Shown here: positions 33,676 through 41,485 of the stretch, in pieces
How the letters are laid out: each line of letters begins with the position of its first letter
How positions within the stretch are numbered: position 1 is the first letter of the stretch
DNA from: an uncultured Lachnospiraceae bacterium
Lineage (GTDB): Bacteria; Bacillota; Clostridia; Lachnospirales; Lachnospiraceae
Assembly: GCA_900546325.1 (NCBI GenBank)
Contig: URCR01000005.1
Coordinates: 28,995-92,994, forward strand
DNA length: 64,000 nucleotides
Direction: 5' to 3'
Translations under genes and position numbers: made by a program
Notes under the pieces: model-generated
Told to the model about the DNA's origin: nothing
Seen by the model: the letters and a program-made list of their open reading frames with translations, nothing else
Database searches by the model: none

Positions 33676-35490
33676 ATGAACATAATTAATATAGAGCATA
33701 TCAGTAAACTGTTTGGGGAGAAGCAGGTGTTCGATGATATTTCCTGCGGGATTCATGAGGGAGACAAGATCGGAATTATCGGAATCAACGGGACCGGTAA
33801 GACGACACTTCTGAAAATGATCGCAGGGCTGGAAGAGCCGGATCTGGGACAGGTAGTTTTTCAAAATGGACTCCGCGTCACCTATCTTCCGCAGTCACCA
33901 AAGTTTCCGGAAAATGGAACCGTCCTTTCCTATGTGGCGGACGGCGCCGATGGGGCAGACTGGGGCAGAGAGAGCGAAGCCAAGAGCGTGCTGAACCGTC
34001 TGGGAATTACAGATCATCATGAGGAGATCAAACACTTGTCCGGCGGACAGAAAAAGCGGGTGGCGCTTGCGAGAACGCTTGTCAACCCTGCAGATGTATT
34101 GATTCTTGATGAGCCGACGAACCACATTGACAATGAGATGGCAGTCTGGCTGGAAAATTATCTGAACCAGTGGAAGGGTGCGATCATCATGGTCACGCAT
34201 GATCGTTATTTCCTTGATCGGGTGACGAATAAGATTCTGGAGATCGATCATGGAAAATTATACTCCTACACGGCAAATTACTCACAGTTTCTGGAATTGA
34301 AGGCGCAGAGAGAAGAGATGGAGCTTGCCTCCGAGCGGAAACGACAGAGTGTTCTGAGGATGGAGCTGGAGTGGGCAAAGAGAGGCTGCCGTGCCCGTAC
34401 GACGAAGCAGAGAGCAAGGCTGGAACGGCTTGAGGCACTGAAAAACGGAAAAGCTCCGGTCAGGGATGCAGAGGTTGAGATCGATTCTGTGGAAACACGG
34501 ATGGGAAAGAAGACGATCGAACTGCATCATGTTTCCAAGAGCTATGGAGAGAAGAAGCTGATCGATGATTTTGACTATATTGTACTGAAAAACCAGCGCC
34601 TCGGAATTATCGGACCAAATGGCTGCGGAAAATCTACACTGATGAAGATCATCACCGGAAAGGAACAGCCGGATCAGGGAGAAGTGGAGATTGGAGATAC
34701 CGTCAAGATTGGATATTTTGCGCAGGAAGCCACTGAGATGGATGAGAATCAGCGCGTGATCGATTATATCAAAGATGTGGCAGAGTACGTACCGACAAAA
34801 GACGGAAGAATCACAGCATCACAGATGTTGGAGCGGTTCTTATTCACGCCGGCGATGCAGTACACCCCGATCGGGAAACTGTCGGGTGGTGAAAGGAGAA
34901 GGCTGTATCTTCTGAAGGTGTTGATGGATGCTCCAAATGTATTGATTCTTGATGAGCCTACCAACGATCTGGATATCCCGACACTGACGATCCTTGAGGA
35001 CTATCTTGATTCTTTTATGGGAATTGTGATCACAGTATCTCATGACAGGTATTTCCTTGACAATATCGTAGATCGGATCTTCGCATTTGAGGAGAGCGGA
35101 AAGCTTGCGCAGTACGAGGGCGGATATACCGATTACCTTGAGGCGAAAGAGCGGAAGAACGGGACAGCTGTCAGAGAAACGGAAGAATCCACAAAGAAAA
35201 AAGCAGACCGGAAAAGCTGGAAGAAAGAGGCGCCGGAGAAGTTAAAATTTACTTATAAAGAACAAAAAGAATATGAGAGGATCGATGATGAGATTGCATC
35301 TTTGGAGCAAAAGATCGAGGAGCTGGATGAGCAGATGATGAAATATGCTACAAATTCAGCGAAACTTTCAGAAATCACCGAACAAAAAGAAGCTGCAGAA
35401 GCTGCATTGGAAGAGAAGATGGAACGATGGGTGTATTTAAACGATCTTGCAGAGCGCATCGAAAATCAGAAAAGTCTTGCATTGCTGTAA
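33676..35490 (+). CDS. ABC-F family ATPase
   Basis: 604 aa soluble protein with two ATPase domains and no membrane spans. Domain 1 has Walker A GINGTGKTT, signature LSGGQKKR and LDEPTNHID; domain 2 has GPNGCGKST, LSGGERRR and LDEPTNDLD. Between them is the linker rich in Arg/Lys/Glu (~210-275). A C-terminal coiled coil (~500-604) follows. ABC-F proteins act on the ribosome (translation factors or antibiotic protection). I see nothing that separates a housekeeping YdiF/Uup-like protein from a resistance factor; the arrangement resembles YdiF. Start at ATG 33676 behind GAGGAG; a TTG two codons earlier is less likely. Confidence 0.92.
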   Translation: MNIINIEHISKLFGEKQVFDDISCGIHEGDKIGIIGINGTGKTTLLKMIAGLEEPDLGQVVFQNGLRVTYLPQSPKFPENGTVLSYVADGADGADWGRESEAKSVLNRLGITDHHEEIKHLSGGQKKRVALARTLVNPADVLILDEPTNHIDNEMAVWLENYLNQWKGAIIMVTHDRYFLDRVTNKILEIDHGKLYSYTANYSQFLELKAQREEMELASERKRQSVLRMELEWAKRGCRARTTKQRARLERLEALKNGKAPVRDAEVEIDSVETRMGKKTIELHHVSKSYGEKKLIDDFDYIVLKNQRLGIIGPNGCGKSTLMKIITGKEQPDQGEVEIGDTVKIGYFAQEATEMDENQRVIDYIKDVAEYVPTKDGRITASQMLERFLFTPAMQYTPIGKLSGGERRRLYLLKVLMDAPNVLILDEPTNDLDIPTLTILEDYLDSFMGIVITVSHDRYFLDNIVDRIFAFEESGKLAQYEGGYTDYLEAKERKNGTAVRETEESTKKKADRKSWKKEAPEKLKFTYKEQKEYERIDDEIASLEQKIEELDEQMMKYATNSAKLSEITEQKEAAEAALEEKMERWVYLNDLAERIENQKSLALL

Positions 35491-35504
35491 AATTATGCTA
35501 AAAT
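35477..35504 (+). promoter_or_regulatory. Promoter of the thiamine operon
   Basis: TTGCAT (35477-35482), 16-bp spacer, TAAAAT (35499-35504). The -35 lies inside the last codons of the ABC-F gene. Confidence 0.6.
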
Positions 35505-35520
35505 AAATTTGTAAAAGAAC

Positions 35521-35602
35521 AAGGGGAGCTTGCGAAAAGCAGGCTGAGAGTAAGCTGTATGCTTAGACCCATAACCTGATTTGGATAATGCCAACGTAGG
35601 AA
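35521..35602 (+). ncRNA. TPP riboswitch (THI element)
   Basis: All conserved blocks are present in order: GGGGAGC near the 5' end, GGCTGAGAG (35541-35550), AGACCC, ACCTGAT, GGATAATGCCAACGTAGG. It precedes thiD-thiW-thiM-thiE, a salvage operon, as expected. High TPP should turn the operon off. Confidence 0.96.
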
Positions 35603-35825
35603 AATACCCGGTAGAAGTTTATGCTGTGATAGTACCCGCGCGGATTATTGCAGCATTTTTTATTACATAGAAAAATGTGTCCTATGTGATAAAAATGCTG
35701 AGCGAGGATCGGACAGCGGCAGGCGGTAAGGATATTGCCGGAACAACGATCGGGAACCCAAGAAGCGGCAGGCCGGGGGCACCACTTTCTGCCGCTATAT
35801 AAAATTAATGCAAAAGGAGAACAAA
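35603..35825 (+). other. Structured leader between the TPP riboswitch and thiD
   Basis: Two hairpins. 35651-35700: a near-perfect ~19-bp stem (CAGCATTTTTTATTACATAG pairing with the segment 35682-35700) and a short loop, with no T-run after it. 35764-35796: AGCGGCAG / CTGCCGCT, 15 bases before the thiD ribosome-binding site region. The leader (about 220 nt) is long for a TPP-controlled gene. One of these may be the expression platform; the long stem could also be a palindromic repeat element. Confidence 0.5.
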
Positions 35826-36617
35826 ATGAGAACAGCATTAACAATCGCCGGAAGTGATTCCAGCGGAGGCGCCGGCATTCAGGCAGATATCAAGACCATG
35901 ATGGCACATCACGTATATGGGATGAGCGCTATCACCGCATTGACTGCACAAAATACGACCGGCGTAATAGATATTATGGAGGTGACTCCTGAATTTCTGG
36001 AGGAAGAATTGCAGTGTATTTTTACTGATATTTATCCGGATGCAGTGAAAATAGGTATGGTATCGTCGGCAGAACTGATGGAAGTCATCGCCCGGAATTT
36101 GAAAAAATACAATGCAGAAAAGATTGTTGTGGATCCGGTGATGGTGGCGACAAGCGGCGCAAAACTGATGGAGGATACAGCAATTGCGACCTTAAAGAGC
36201 ACATTGCTTCCGATGGCGGATCTTCTGACTCCGAACATTCCGGAGGCAGAAGTGCTTGCAGAGATGGAGATCTTCACGGAGGAAGATATGATAACAGCAG
36301 CAGAGAAGATCAGTGAGACATATGGATGTGCAGTCTTGTGCAAGGGCGGACACCAGAAGAATGATGCCAATGACCTATTATATCAAAATGGAACATTTCG
36401 CTGGTTCCGGGGAAGACGGATTGAGAATCCGAACACCCACGGAACCGGATGTACCCTTTCAAGCGCCATCGCTTCCAATCTTGCAAAAGGCTTTTCGATG
36501 GAAGAAAGTGTAGAAAATGCAAAGAACTATATTTCCGGAGCGCTGGAGGCAATGCTTGATCTTGGGAAGGGAAGTGGTCCGATGGATCATGCTTTCCGGA
36601 TCAAAGGAGTGTATTAA
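35826..36617 (+). CDS. thiD: Hydroxymethylpyrimidine/phosphomethylpyrimidine kinase
   Basis: Phosphorylates HMP to HMP-PP for thiamine synthesis. 263 aa ribokinase-fold enzyme: N-terminal AGSDSSGGAGIQADIKTM, VVDPVMVATSG, LTPNIPEAE and C-terminal NTHGTGCTLSSAIA with the catalytic GTGC. ATG 35826 follows AAAGGAGAAC; an ATG at 35808 is in frame but lies before that RBS. First gene of the thi salvage operon. Confidence 0.95.
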   Translation: MRTALTIAGSDSSGGAGIQADIKTMMAHHVYGMSAITALTAQNTTGVIDIMEVTPEFLEEELQCIFTDIYPDAVKIGMVSSAELMEVIARNLKKYNAEKIVVDPVMVATSGAKLMEDTAIATLKSTLLPMADLLTPNIPEAEVLAEMEIFTEEDMITAAEKISETYGCAVLCKGGHQKNDANDLLYQNGTFRWFRGRRIENPNTHGTGCTLSSAIASNLAKGFSMEESVENAKNYISGALEAMLDLGKGSGPMDHAFRIKGVY

Positions 36618-36712
36618 GAGAAATGTTCGGAGGACAAAAGTCCTTTCTGGGGAGAGATTTTCAGGCATAGTTGTCAGGTGTGTTCCAACAAAAGAAAGAG
36701 AGGAATCACATC

Positions 36713-37300
36713 ATGAAAAAACAAAGAATGAACACAAACCGTATGGTAATGCTTTCGATGTTCGTGGCAGTAGGAGTTGTCATTTCACCGATTCTGCGCG
36801 TGGAGGGAATGTGTCCTACCGCACATCTTGTAAATATTGTGTGTGCGGTATTTTTAGGACCATGGTATTCTCTGCTCTGTGCGACGATGATCGGAGTCAT
36901 CCGGATGATGTTCATGGGAATCCCACCGCTTGCGCTGACCGGAGCGGTATTTGGCGCATTTTTATCCGGCGTCTTCTACCGTGCATCCCATGGAAAGCTT
37001 TTCTGCGCTGTGCTCGGGGAGATTTTTGGAACGGGAATCATCGGATCACTCGTGTCCTATCCGGTCATGGCATTTCTGATGGGAAGAGATGGGCTGAATG
37101 CCTTTTTCTATACACCGATGTTTCTCGGTGCAACCTGCATGGGAGGCGCAGTGGCATGGCTTCTGTTAAAACAGCTCAGCAGAAGCGGTGTGCTTGCAAA
37201 AATTCAATGGAGTCTTGGAGCAAAAGTATATGACAAAGGAAATGTTAAGAGAAACAGCAGCGAAGATCGCAGCGCTGGGGGAGCAGATCAGGCAGCATAG
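36713..37300 (+). CDS. thiW: Energy-coupling factor S component ThiW (thiazole uptake)
   Basis: 195 aa with about five hydrophobic spans: MLSMFVAVGVVISPI, then HLVNIVCAVFLGPWYSLLCA, MFMGIPPLALTGAVFGAFLS and two more. It matches ThiW, the substrate-binding subunit of an ECF transporter thought to import the thiazole moiety. Start at ATG 36713 with AGAGAGGAA upstream. The last ~25 codons overlap thiM by 71 bases in another frame. ECF ATPase/T subunits are expected elsewhere in the genome. Confidence 0.9.
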   Translation: MKKQRMNTNRMVMLSMFVAVGVVISPILRVEGMCPTAHLVNIVCAVFLGPWYSLLCATMIGVIRMMFMGIPPLALTGAVFGAFLSGVFYRASHGKLFCAVLGEIFGTGIIGSLVSYPVMAFLMGRDGLNAFFYTPMFLGATCMGGAVAWLLLKQLSRSGVLAKIQWSLGAKVYDKGNVKRNSSEDRSAGGADQAA

Positions 37301-38093
37301 ACCGCTTGTACACTGTATCACGAACCCGATTGCGATCCATGACAGTGCCAATATCATACTGGCGGCAGGCGGCCGTCCGATCATGGCAGAGCATCCACAG
37401 GAAGTAGAGGAGATTGTAAAGACAGCGCAGGCGCTTGTCTTAAATCTTGGAAATATCACCGATGTGAGAATGAATTCCATGAAAAAAGCATTCCGGGAAG
37501 CGCTTAAACGTCGTGTTCCGACCGTTTTGGATCTTGTGGGAATCCAGTGCAGCAGTCTTCGGTTTCAGTATGCCAAAGAACTGCTGGAGATTGGAAGTCC
37601 GTCCGTGCTAAAAGGAAATATGTCGGAAATGCGGAAACTGGCAGGGCTTTCCACGGATGGAACCGGAGTGGATGCAGGAGAAAAAGATCGACTTTCAGAG
37701 GAAAATGAGCAGGAGATTTTATCTGCATTGTGCAGGCTGTCGGAGGAGTATCAGTCGATTCTTCTCGTGACCGGGCAGGAGGATCTGATCATAGCGGGAA
37801 CTCACTGCTATTGTCTGGCAAATGGAAATGCCATGCTTGGAACAATCACAGGAACCGGCTGCATGCTTGGGGCATTGTGCGGAACTTGTCTTACCGGAGA
37901 GGCATGTGCAAGAGAACTGGCAGTGCTGGCAGCCGCAGCGGTCATGGGAATCGCAGGGGAACTGGGCGCAGAAAACAGCAGAGGACCGGGAAGTTTCCAG
38001 ACCGCATTTTTTGATGAACTGTACACCCTGCGGGAAGAGAAAATCAGAGAGCGACTCTGCCTGTGGGAGAAAGAAATCAAGCGGGACTTTTGA
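37230..38093 (+). CDS. thiM: Hydroxyethylthiazole kinase
   Basis: Phosphorylates the thiazole alcohol for salvage. 287 aa, trimeric in relatives. Visible are RPLVHCITNPIAIHDSANI, MAEHPQEVEEI, VLDLVGIQCSS and the catalytic ITGTGCMLGALCG. Start ATG 37230 behind GGAG, inside the end of thiW (71-base overlap). An in-frame ATG at 37188 lacks an RBS. Confidence 0.95.
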   Translation: MTKEMLRETAAKIAALGEQIRQHRPLVHCITNPIAIHDSANIILAAGGRPIMAEHPQEVEEIVKTAQALVLNLGNITDVRMNSMKKAFREALKRRVPTVLDLVGIQCSSLRFQYAKELLEIGSPSVLKGNMSEMRKLAGLSTDGTGVDAGEKDRLSEENEQEILSALCRLSEEYQSILLVTGQEDLIIAGTHCYCLANGNAMLGTITGTGCMLGALCGTCLTGEACARELAVLAAAAVMGIAGELGAENSRGPGSFQTAFFDELYTLREEKIRERLCLWEKEIKRDF

Positions 38094-38150
38094 CAGAGAA
38101 AGTGACAGATTCTGTCAGTGCAAAAAAGGAAAAAGAGAAGAGGTGGACAG

Positions 38151-38828
38151 ATGAGAACAGGAAATCAGGTAGATCTTACCTTATATTTGGTGACGGACAG
38201 TACTTATCATACGACAGAGTCATTGCTTCGGACGGTGGAGGAAGCATGCAAAGGAGGTGTGACTCTGGTACAGCTCCGCGAGAAAGAGACGGGCGGGAGA
38301 GAATATCTCGAGAAGGCAGTTCTTGTAAAGAAGATTACCGACCGCTATGGTGTTCCGCTGATCATTGATGACCGGGTGGACGTGGCGATCGCATGTGATG
38401 CTGCGGGAGTTCATGTCGGAGCAAGTGATCTCCCGGTAGCTGTGGCGAGAAAGCTGCTCGGACCAAAGAAGATTGTCGGGGCGACCGCAAAGACAGTGGA
38501 GGCTGCAAAAAAAGCGTGGGAAGAAGGAGCCGATTATCTCGGAGTGGGTGCAATTTACCCGACAACGACAAAGGTTGTCACAATTCTCACAAAGCCGGAG
38601 ACATTAAAGGCAATCTGTGAGACTGTGCCAATTCCGGTTACAGCGATCGGAGGACTGAACGCAGATAATCTGGATATTTTAAAAGGCTGTAAGATGGACG
38701 GTGCGGCGGTCGTATCTGCGATCATGAAAGCTGATGATCCAAAGAAAGCAGCAGAAGATTTGAAAGAAAAAATTTGTAAACTGAAAGAGACAGAAGAAAA
38801 ACAGATTGCTGAAAAAGGAATAAAATAA
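38151..38828 (+). CDS. thiE: Thiamine-phosphate synthase
   Basis: Joins HMP-PP with thiazole phosphate. 225 aa TIM barrel: YLVTDS near the N-terminus, GVTLVQLREKE, LIIDDRVDVA, GVHVGASDLP, GADYLGVGAIYPTTTK and AIGGLNADN. Start ATG 38151 with AGAGGTGG; a more upstream ATG (38118) is less well placed. Last gene of the operon; no thiC or thiG is present, so this is a salvage-type set. Confidence 0.95.
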   Translation: MRTGNQVDLTLYLVTDSTYHTTESLLRTVEEACKGGVTLVQLREKETGGREYLEKAVLVKKITDRYGVPLIIDDRVDVAIACDAAGVHVGASDLPVAVARKLLGPKKIVGATAKTVEAAKKAWEEGADYLGVGAIYPTTTKVVTILTKPETLKAICETVPIPVTAIGGLNADNLDILKGCKMDGAAVVSAIMKADDPKKAAEDLKEKICKLKETEEKQIAEKGIK

Positions 38829-38852
38829 AATTCTTTGTAAAATCTTAAGAAA

Positions 38853-38896
38853 AACAGTGCGGAATCTTAAAAAGCAGGTTCGGCACTGTTTTTTTC
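38853..38896 (+). terminator. Terminator of the thiamine operon
   Basis: AACAGTGC-GGAA (38853-38864) pairs, with one bulge, with TTCGGCACTGTT (38879-38890), followed by TTTTT. A TATAAT at 38910-38915 just after it may serve the next gene, though its -35 is poor. Confidence 0.8.
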
Positions 38897-39024
38897 TGTG
38901 GGCTTCTGCTATAATGCTGATACATGTAAATCAGAATGGGAAAAATAATAGGAGATTGAAAAGTGAATCAGTTTGCAGGCAGTGTTTTCTGTCTACAAAC
39001 GAATTGTAAGAGGAGGCGTTGCTT

Positions 39025-39870
39025 ATGAAGAAAAAAAACAGAATCATCGGAGTGCTTCTCGCATCAGTGCTTATTTTCGGCACAGGCTGCGGAAAGAAGG
39101 AGAATGCAACCGAGAAGAAAAAGGAAACACCGACTGTGGAAGGAGTCTATCTCACCTACGGAGAAGAGCAGGAATTTTATATCTTTGCAGATGTGGAAAA
39201 TGAAACACTGTTTGACGCGGAAATTCCGGAAGATCAATTGTTTGACAAAGACGGGGAGAAGATTTCCAAGGAAGAGTTAAAAGCAGGAGATACGGTAGCG
39301 ATTTATGGAAATGGTGCGGTAGCACAGAGCCTTCCGCCACAGTATGCGGGGGTGACTAAGGTGGTACGCACAGAAAAAGGAGATCAGAAGACGGCAGAGA
39401 AATACCAGCCGTTGATTGATGAATTCTATCAGGCACCGGATCCGTCTGAAATTCCGGCGCTGAGTATTGAAAATTACCAGAAGCTTGCAGTTGTATCGAC
39501 AAGTATTGAATCGGTTTCTTATGATTGGAGTTACACAAAGGATGATGGGACAAAAGAAAATCAAAAGACCGAAGATAGATCGGTTCTGGACCAGTATCAG
39601 GCAGGGGAGCTCCCGGAGATCATCTGTGATACTGATGACACGAGTCTGAAATTTATGTTTTCAAGAAAACCGGAAAATGTTATTGTGAAAAAGTGGAATA
39701 TAGAAACAGCACCCGGTAAGGAGCAGGAATTTACAGAAGAATCTGTCACGCTGGATGGAACAAAGGCGGAATTAAAAGAGGCAGAGGCCAATTATGTGTA
39801 CGAAGTGGAAGCTGTATGGGAAGGCGGAACTGTGAAATACGGCTTTACCGTTTCCGGTGAACAGAAATAA
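39025..39870 (+). CDS. Putative lipoprotein, function unknown
   Basis: 281 aa. Signal peptide with KKKNR, a hydrophobic core, and lipobox-like FGTGC (Cys22), then a charged, mostly beta-type extracellular domain containing YGEEQEFYIFADVENETLFD and, later, Glu/Thr-rich segments. The first domain (~38-100) resembles small OB/beta domains of Lachnospiraceae lipoproteins that lack a function. RBS AGGAGG precedes ATG 39025 (a TTG two codons earlier is unlikely). Monocistronic. Confidence 0.8.
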   Translation: MKKKNRIIGVLLASVLIFGTGCGKKENATEKKKETPTVEGVYLTYGEEQEFYIFADVENETLFDAEIPEDQLFDKDGEKISKEELKAGDTVAIYGNGAVAQSLPPQYAGVTKVVRTEKGDQKTAEKYQPLIDEFYQAPDPSEIPALSIENYQKLAVVSTSIESVSYDWSYTKDDGTKENQKTEDRSVLDQYQAGELPEIICDTDDTSLKFMFSRKPENVIVKKWNIETAPGKEQEFTEESVTLDGTKAELKEAEANYVYEVEAVWEGGTVKYGFTVSGEQK

Positions 39871-39892
39871 TGGTTTTATGAACAGAAAAAGA

Positions 39893-39921
39893 TTGACAAG
39901 AGCCGGGAAACGTATTAGAAT
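39893..39921 (+). promoter_or_regulatory. Promoter of the Mn2+ riboswitch transcript
   Basis: TTGACA (39893-39898), 17-bp spacer, TAGAAT (39916-39921); the aptamer begins about 10 bases later. Confidence 0.85.
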
Positions 39922-39930
39922 CATAAGCAA

Positions 39931-40027
39931 GATAAGAGGGAGTAGCTAAACACCGCGAGGTGGATTTGAGATCGTCACCCGATATCGAGAGGTATCCGTA
40001 TCAAATGAAATGTGCAAGACTTTTATC
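39931..40027 (+). ncRNA. yybP-ykoY (manganese) riboswitch aptamer
   Basis: The conserved elements of the Mn2+ riboswitch are in order: 5' P1 strand GATAAGAG then GGGAGTAGC; a CACC-GCGA-GGTG hairpin; ATTTGAGATCGTCA with the CGTCA metal-binding loop; the returning strand GTATCAAAT; then GTGCAAGAC and the 3' P1 strand CTTTTATC. P1 pairs with one G-U. This matches the known Lactococcus aptamer layout closely. It lies upstream of an unknown coiled-coil protein and a YccF membrane protein instead of the usual Mn2+ exporters. Confidence 0.88.
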
Positions 40028-40061
40028 GAGGCAGAGGTTGCCCCGGTAGGAGTCTTTTTTT
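40016..40061 (+). terminator. Riboswitch-controlled terminator
   Basis: AAGACT (40016-40021) pairs with AGTCTT (40051-40056), extended inside by CGAGGCA / TGCCCCG, followed by a T-run. It shares the 3' strand of aptamer P1, so Mn2+ binding should prevent it and turn the downstream genes on. About 115 bases of further leader follow before the 40177 start, including a small CGGTA/TACCG hairpin. Confidence 0.82.
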
Positions 40062-40176
40062 ATGGAGTATATCAGAACCGGGGGGACTGTTTTTCGGTAG
40101 GATACCGCTGGAATGAAAAAGAATTTTTGCTGAGAGAAAAGTGCGAAAGCCGGAATAAGGCAGAAAGGATTTAGTT

Positions 40177-40659
40177 ATGGAAGAAAAAAGGAAAGGAAAA
40201 GTACAGGAGGTAAAGGAGGCGATGGCAGCAGGGGTTTGTGCGGTTCATTGCCTGGAAGATGCAAAGAAAAAATTAGAGGATGCGAAATATTTGGGAATAT
40301 GGGATATCTTTGGGGGAGGAATGTTAAGCAGTGTGCTGAAATACAATCGTCTGGAGGAAGCGCAGGTGTCAATGGAGCTTGCGGGGAAGAAAGTGAAGAT
40401 GTTTGAAAAAGAATTAGCAGATGTCGCGGTAAGTATGCAAGTCAATGTCGAAATACAAAGCTTCGAAAAATTTGCAGATATTTTTTTGGACAATATTCTA
40501 TCAGACTGGAGTATGCAAGAGAAGATCACATGCGCATTAAAGCAGGTAGATGAGGCACTTGAGCGAATCAGACAGCTTCTTCTGAGCCTTCAGATGATGA
40601 ATCAAAGATATCAGAGCGATGGAGAGGAGGATATAGTATGGGATGTCTTGGAAATGTAA
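40177..40659 (+). CDS. Hypothetical helical protein under Mn2+ riboswitch control
   Basis: 160 aa, family not firmly recognised. Predicted helical and coiled-coil throughout, with one distinctive segment, GIWDIFGGGMLSSVLKY (~residues 40-56), that recurs in otherwise unnamed Firmicute proteins. No signal peptide or span. It is followed by yccF with a 22-base overlap, so the two are coupled. Its position behind a Mn2+ riboswitch suggests a role in Mn2+ or membrane-stress handling; the sequence shows no metal-ligand cluster. Confidence 0.8.
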   Translation: MEEKRKGKVQEVKEAMAAGVCAVHCLEDAKKKLEDAKYLGIWDIFGGGMLSSVLKYNRLEEAQVSMELAGKKVKMFEKELADVAVSMQVNVEIQSFEKFADIFLDNILSDWSMQEKITCALKQVDEALERIRQLLLSLQMMNQRYQSDGEEDIVWDVLEM

Positions 40660-41009
40660 TCTGGTTTTTGTGTGGAGGAGTGATCTCGGGGATTAGCTGG
40701 CTTTTGACGGGGTGTCTGTGGTGTATTACGATCATAGGAATTCCGGTGGGGATGCAGTGCTTTAAATTTGCGGCATTGTCATTTTTCCCGTTTGGAAAGG
40801 AAATATCTTATGGAGGCGGAGCAGGTTCTCTTCTGTTAAATATTATATGGTTACTCATATCAGGGCTTCTGCTTGCAATCGAGTCAGCATTGATGGGATG
40901 TCTTCTGTGCATCACCATTATCGGGATTCCATTCGGATTACAGCATTTTAAAATTGCAAAACTGGCATTGATGCCGTTTGGAAGCGTTGTACATGACCGT
41001 ATATTTTAA
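40638..41009 (+). CDS. yccF: YccF-family inner membrane protein
   Basis: 123 aa with two tandem YccF repeats, each having a hydrophobic helix pair around CLWCITIIGIPVGMQCFK and CLLCITIIGIPFGLQHFK, and ending PFG. About four spans. Function of the family is unknown. Co-transcribed with 40177-40659 under the Mn2+ riboswitch, which is the only functional clue here. RBS GGAGAGGAGG inside the preceding gene. Confidence 0.9.
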   Translation: MGCLGNVIWFLCGGVISGISWLLTGCLWCITIIGIPVGMQCFKFAALSFFPFGKEISYGGGAGSLLLNIIWLLISGLLLAIESALMGCLLCITIIGIPFGLQHFKIAKLALMPFGSVVHDRIF

Positions 41010-41063
41010 GATGTGAATCATAAGTAAACGCCACCTTGCATATGAGCGGTGTAGAGTGAAAAA

Positions 41064-41107
41064 ATGGATACAGATCTGTGATAAGCAGGTCTGTATCCAT
41101 TTTTTAT
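41064..41107. terminator. Bidirectional terminator
   Basis: ATGGATACAGATCT (41064-41077) pairs with AGGTCTGTATCCAT (41087-41100), with A's to the left and T's to the right. It ends both the yccF transcript and the leftward small gene at 41114-41221. Confidence 0.85.
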
Positions 41108-41113
41108 GATTTC

Positions 41114-41221
41114 TTATTCTTCATCGTCAAGATCAGCTGCGAGCACTCCGGCAAATGAAGCTGTGACAACTGCAGCGATGACAGCTGCAAGAATAGAAAT
41201 ACCAATGATAGCTACTAACAT
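41114..41221 (-). CDS. 35-aa single-span membrane peptide
   Basis: Start ATG (plus 41219-41221), RBS GAAAGAAGG eight bases upstream, stop TAA at 41114-41116. Residues 2-29 are hydrophobic and Ala/Val/Ile-rich, then the tail ADLDDEE is strongly acidic. It has its own promoter and shares a terminator with yccF, which supports it as a real gene too short for usual annotation. Family unknown; similar in design to small membrane peptides that modulate transporters, but that is speculation. Confidence 0.7.
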   Translation of the reverse strand: MLVAIIGISILAAVIAAVVTASFAGVLAADLDDEE

Positions 41222-41256
41222 AATAGATACCTTCTTTCAGCTTTCATTTGAATTTT

Positions 41257-41286
41257 ATTATAACATAGAAATCCGAGGGGATGCAA
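41257..41286 (-). promoter_or_regulatory. Promoter of the 35-aa peptide
   Basis: Minus strand: TTGCAT (plus 41281-41286), 18-bp spacer, TATAAT (plus 41257-41262). The rest of the gap up to 41485 is A/T-rich and must hold the promoter of the sugar ABC operon; I see no clear consensus hexamers for it. Confidence 0.65.
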
Positions 41287-41485
41287 TAAAGAATTGGAAT
41301 CTGTCAGAAACAGAATCGTAATCTCCGAAGAGAGAATATATTCCACTGCAAAATGGACAAAAGTATGTGTAGCACGGACGATTATATGAAGAAAATTGTG
41401 CAAAAGTGTTATATTATTTAACTAAATAAAAAATAAATAGACAAAATGCATAAAACAGCAAATCTGAAAAAGGAGGAAACAAGTT

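Noticed and set aside
36517..37233. Long open frame across the thiD-thiW junction
   Set aside because: Overlaps thiD and thiW in another frame, has no recognisable domain and no RBS; the thi genes explain the region.
41106..41321. 71-codon plus-strand frame
   Set aside because: Begins in the T-run of a terminator and lies antisense to the 35-aa membrane peptide, which has promoter and RBS.
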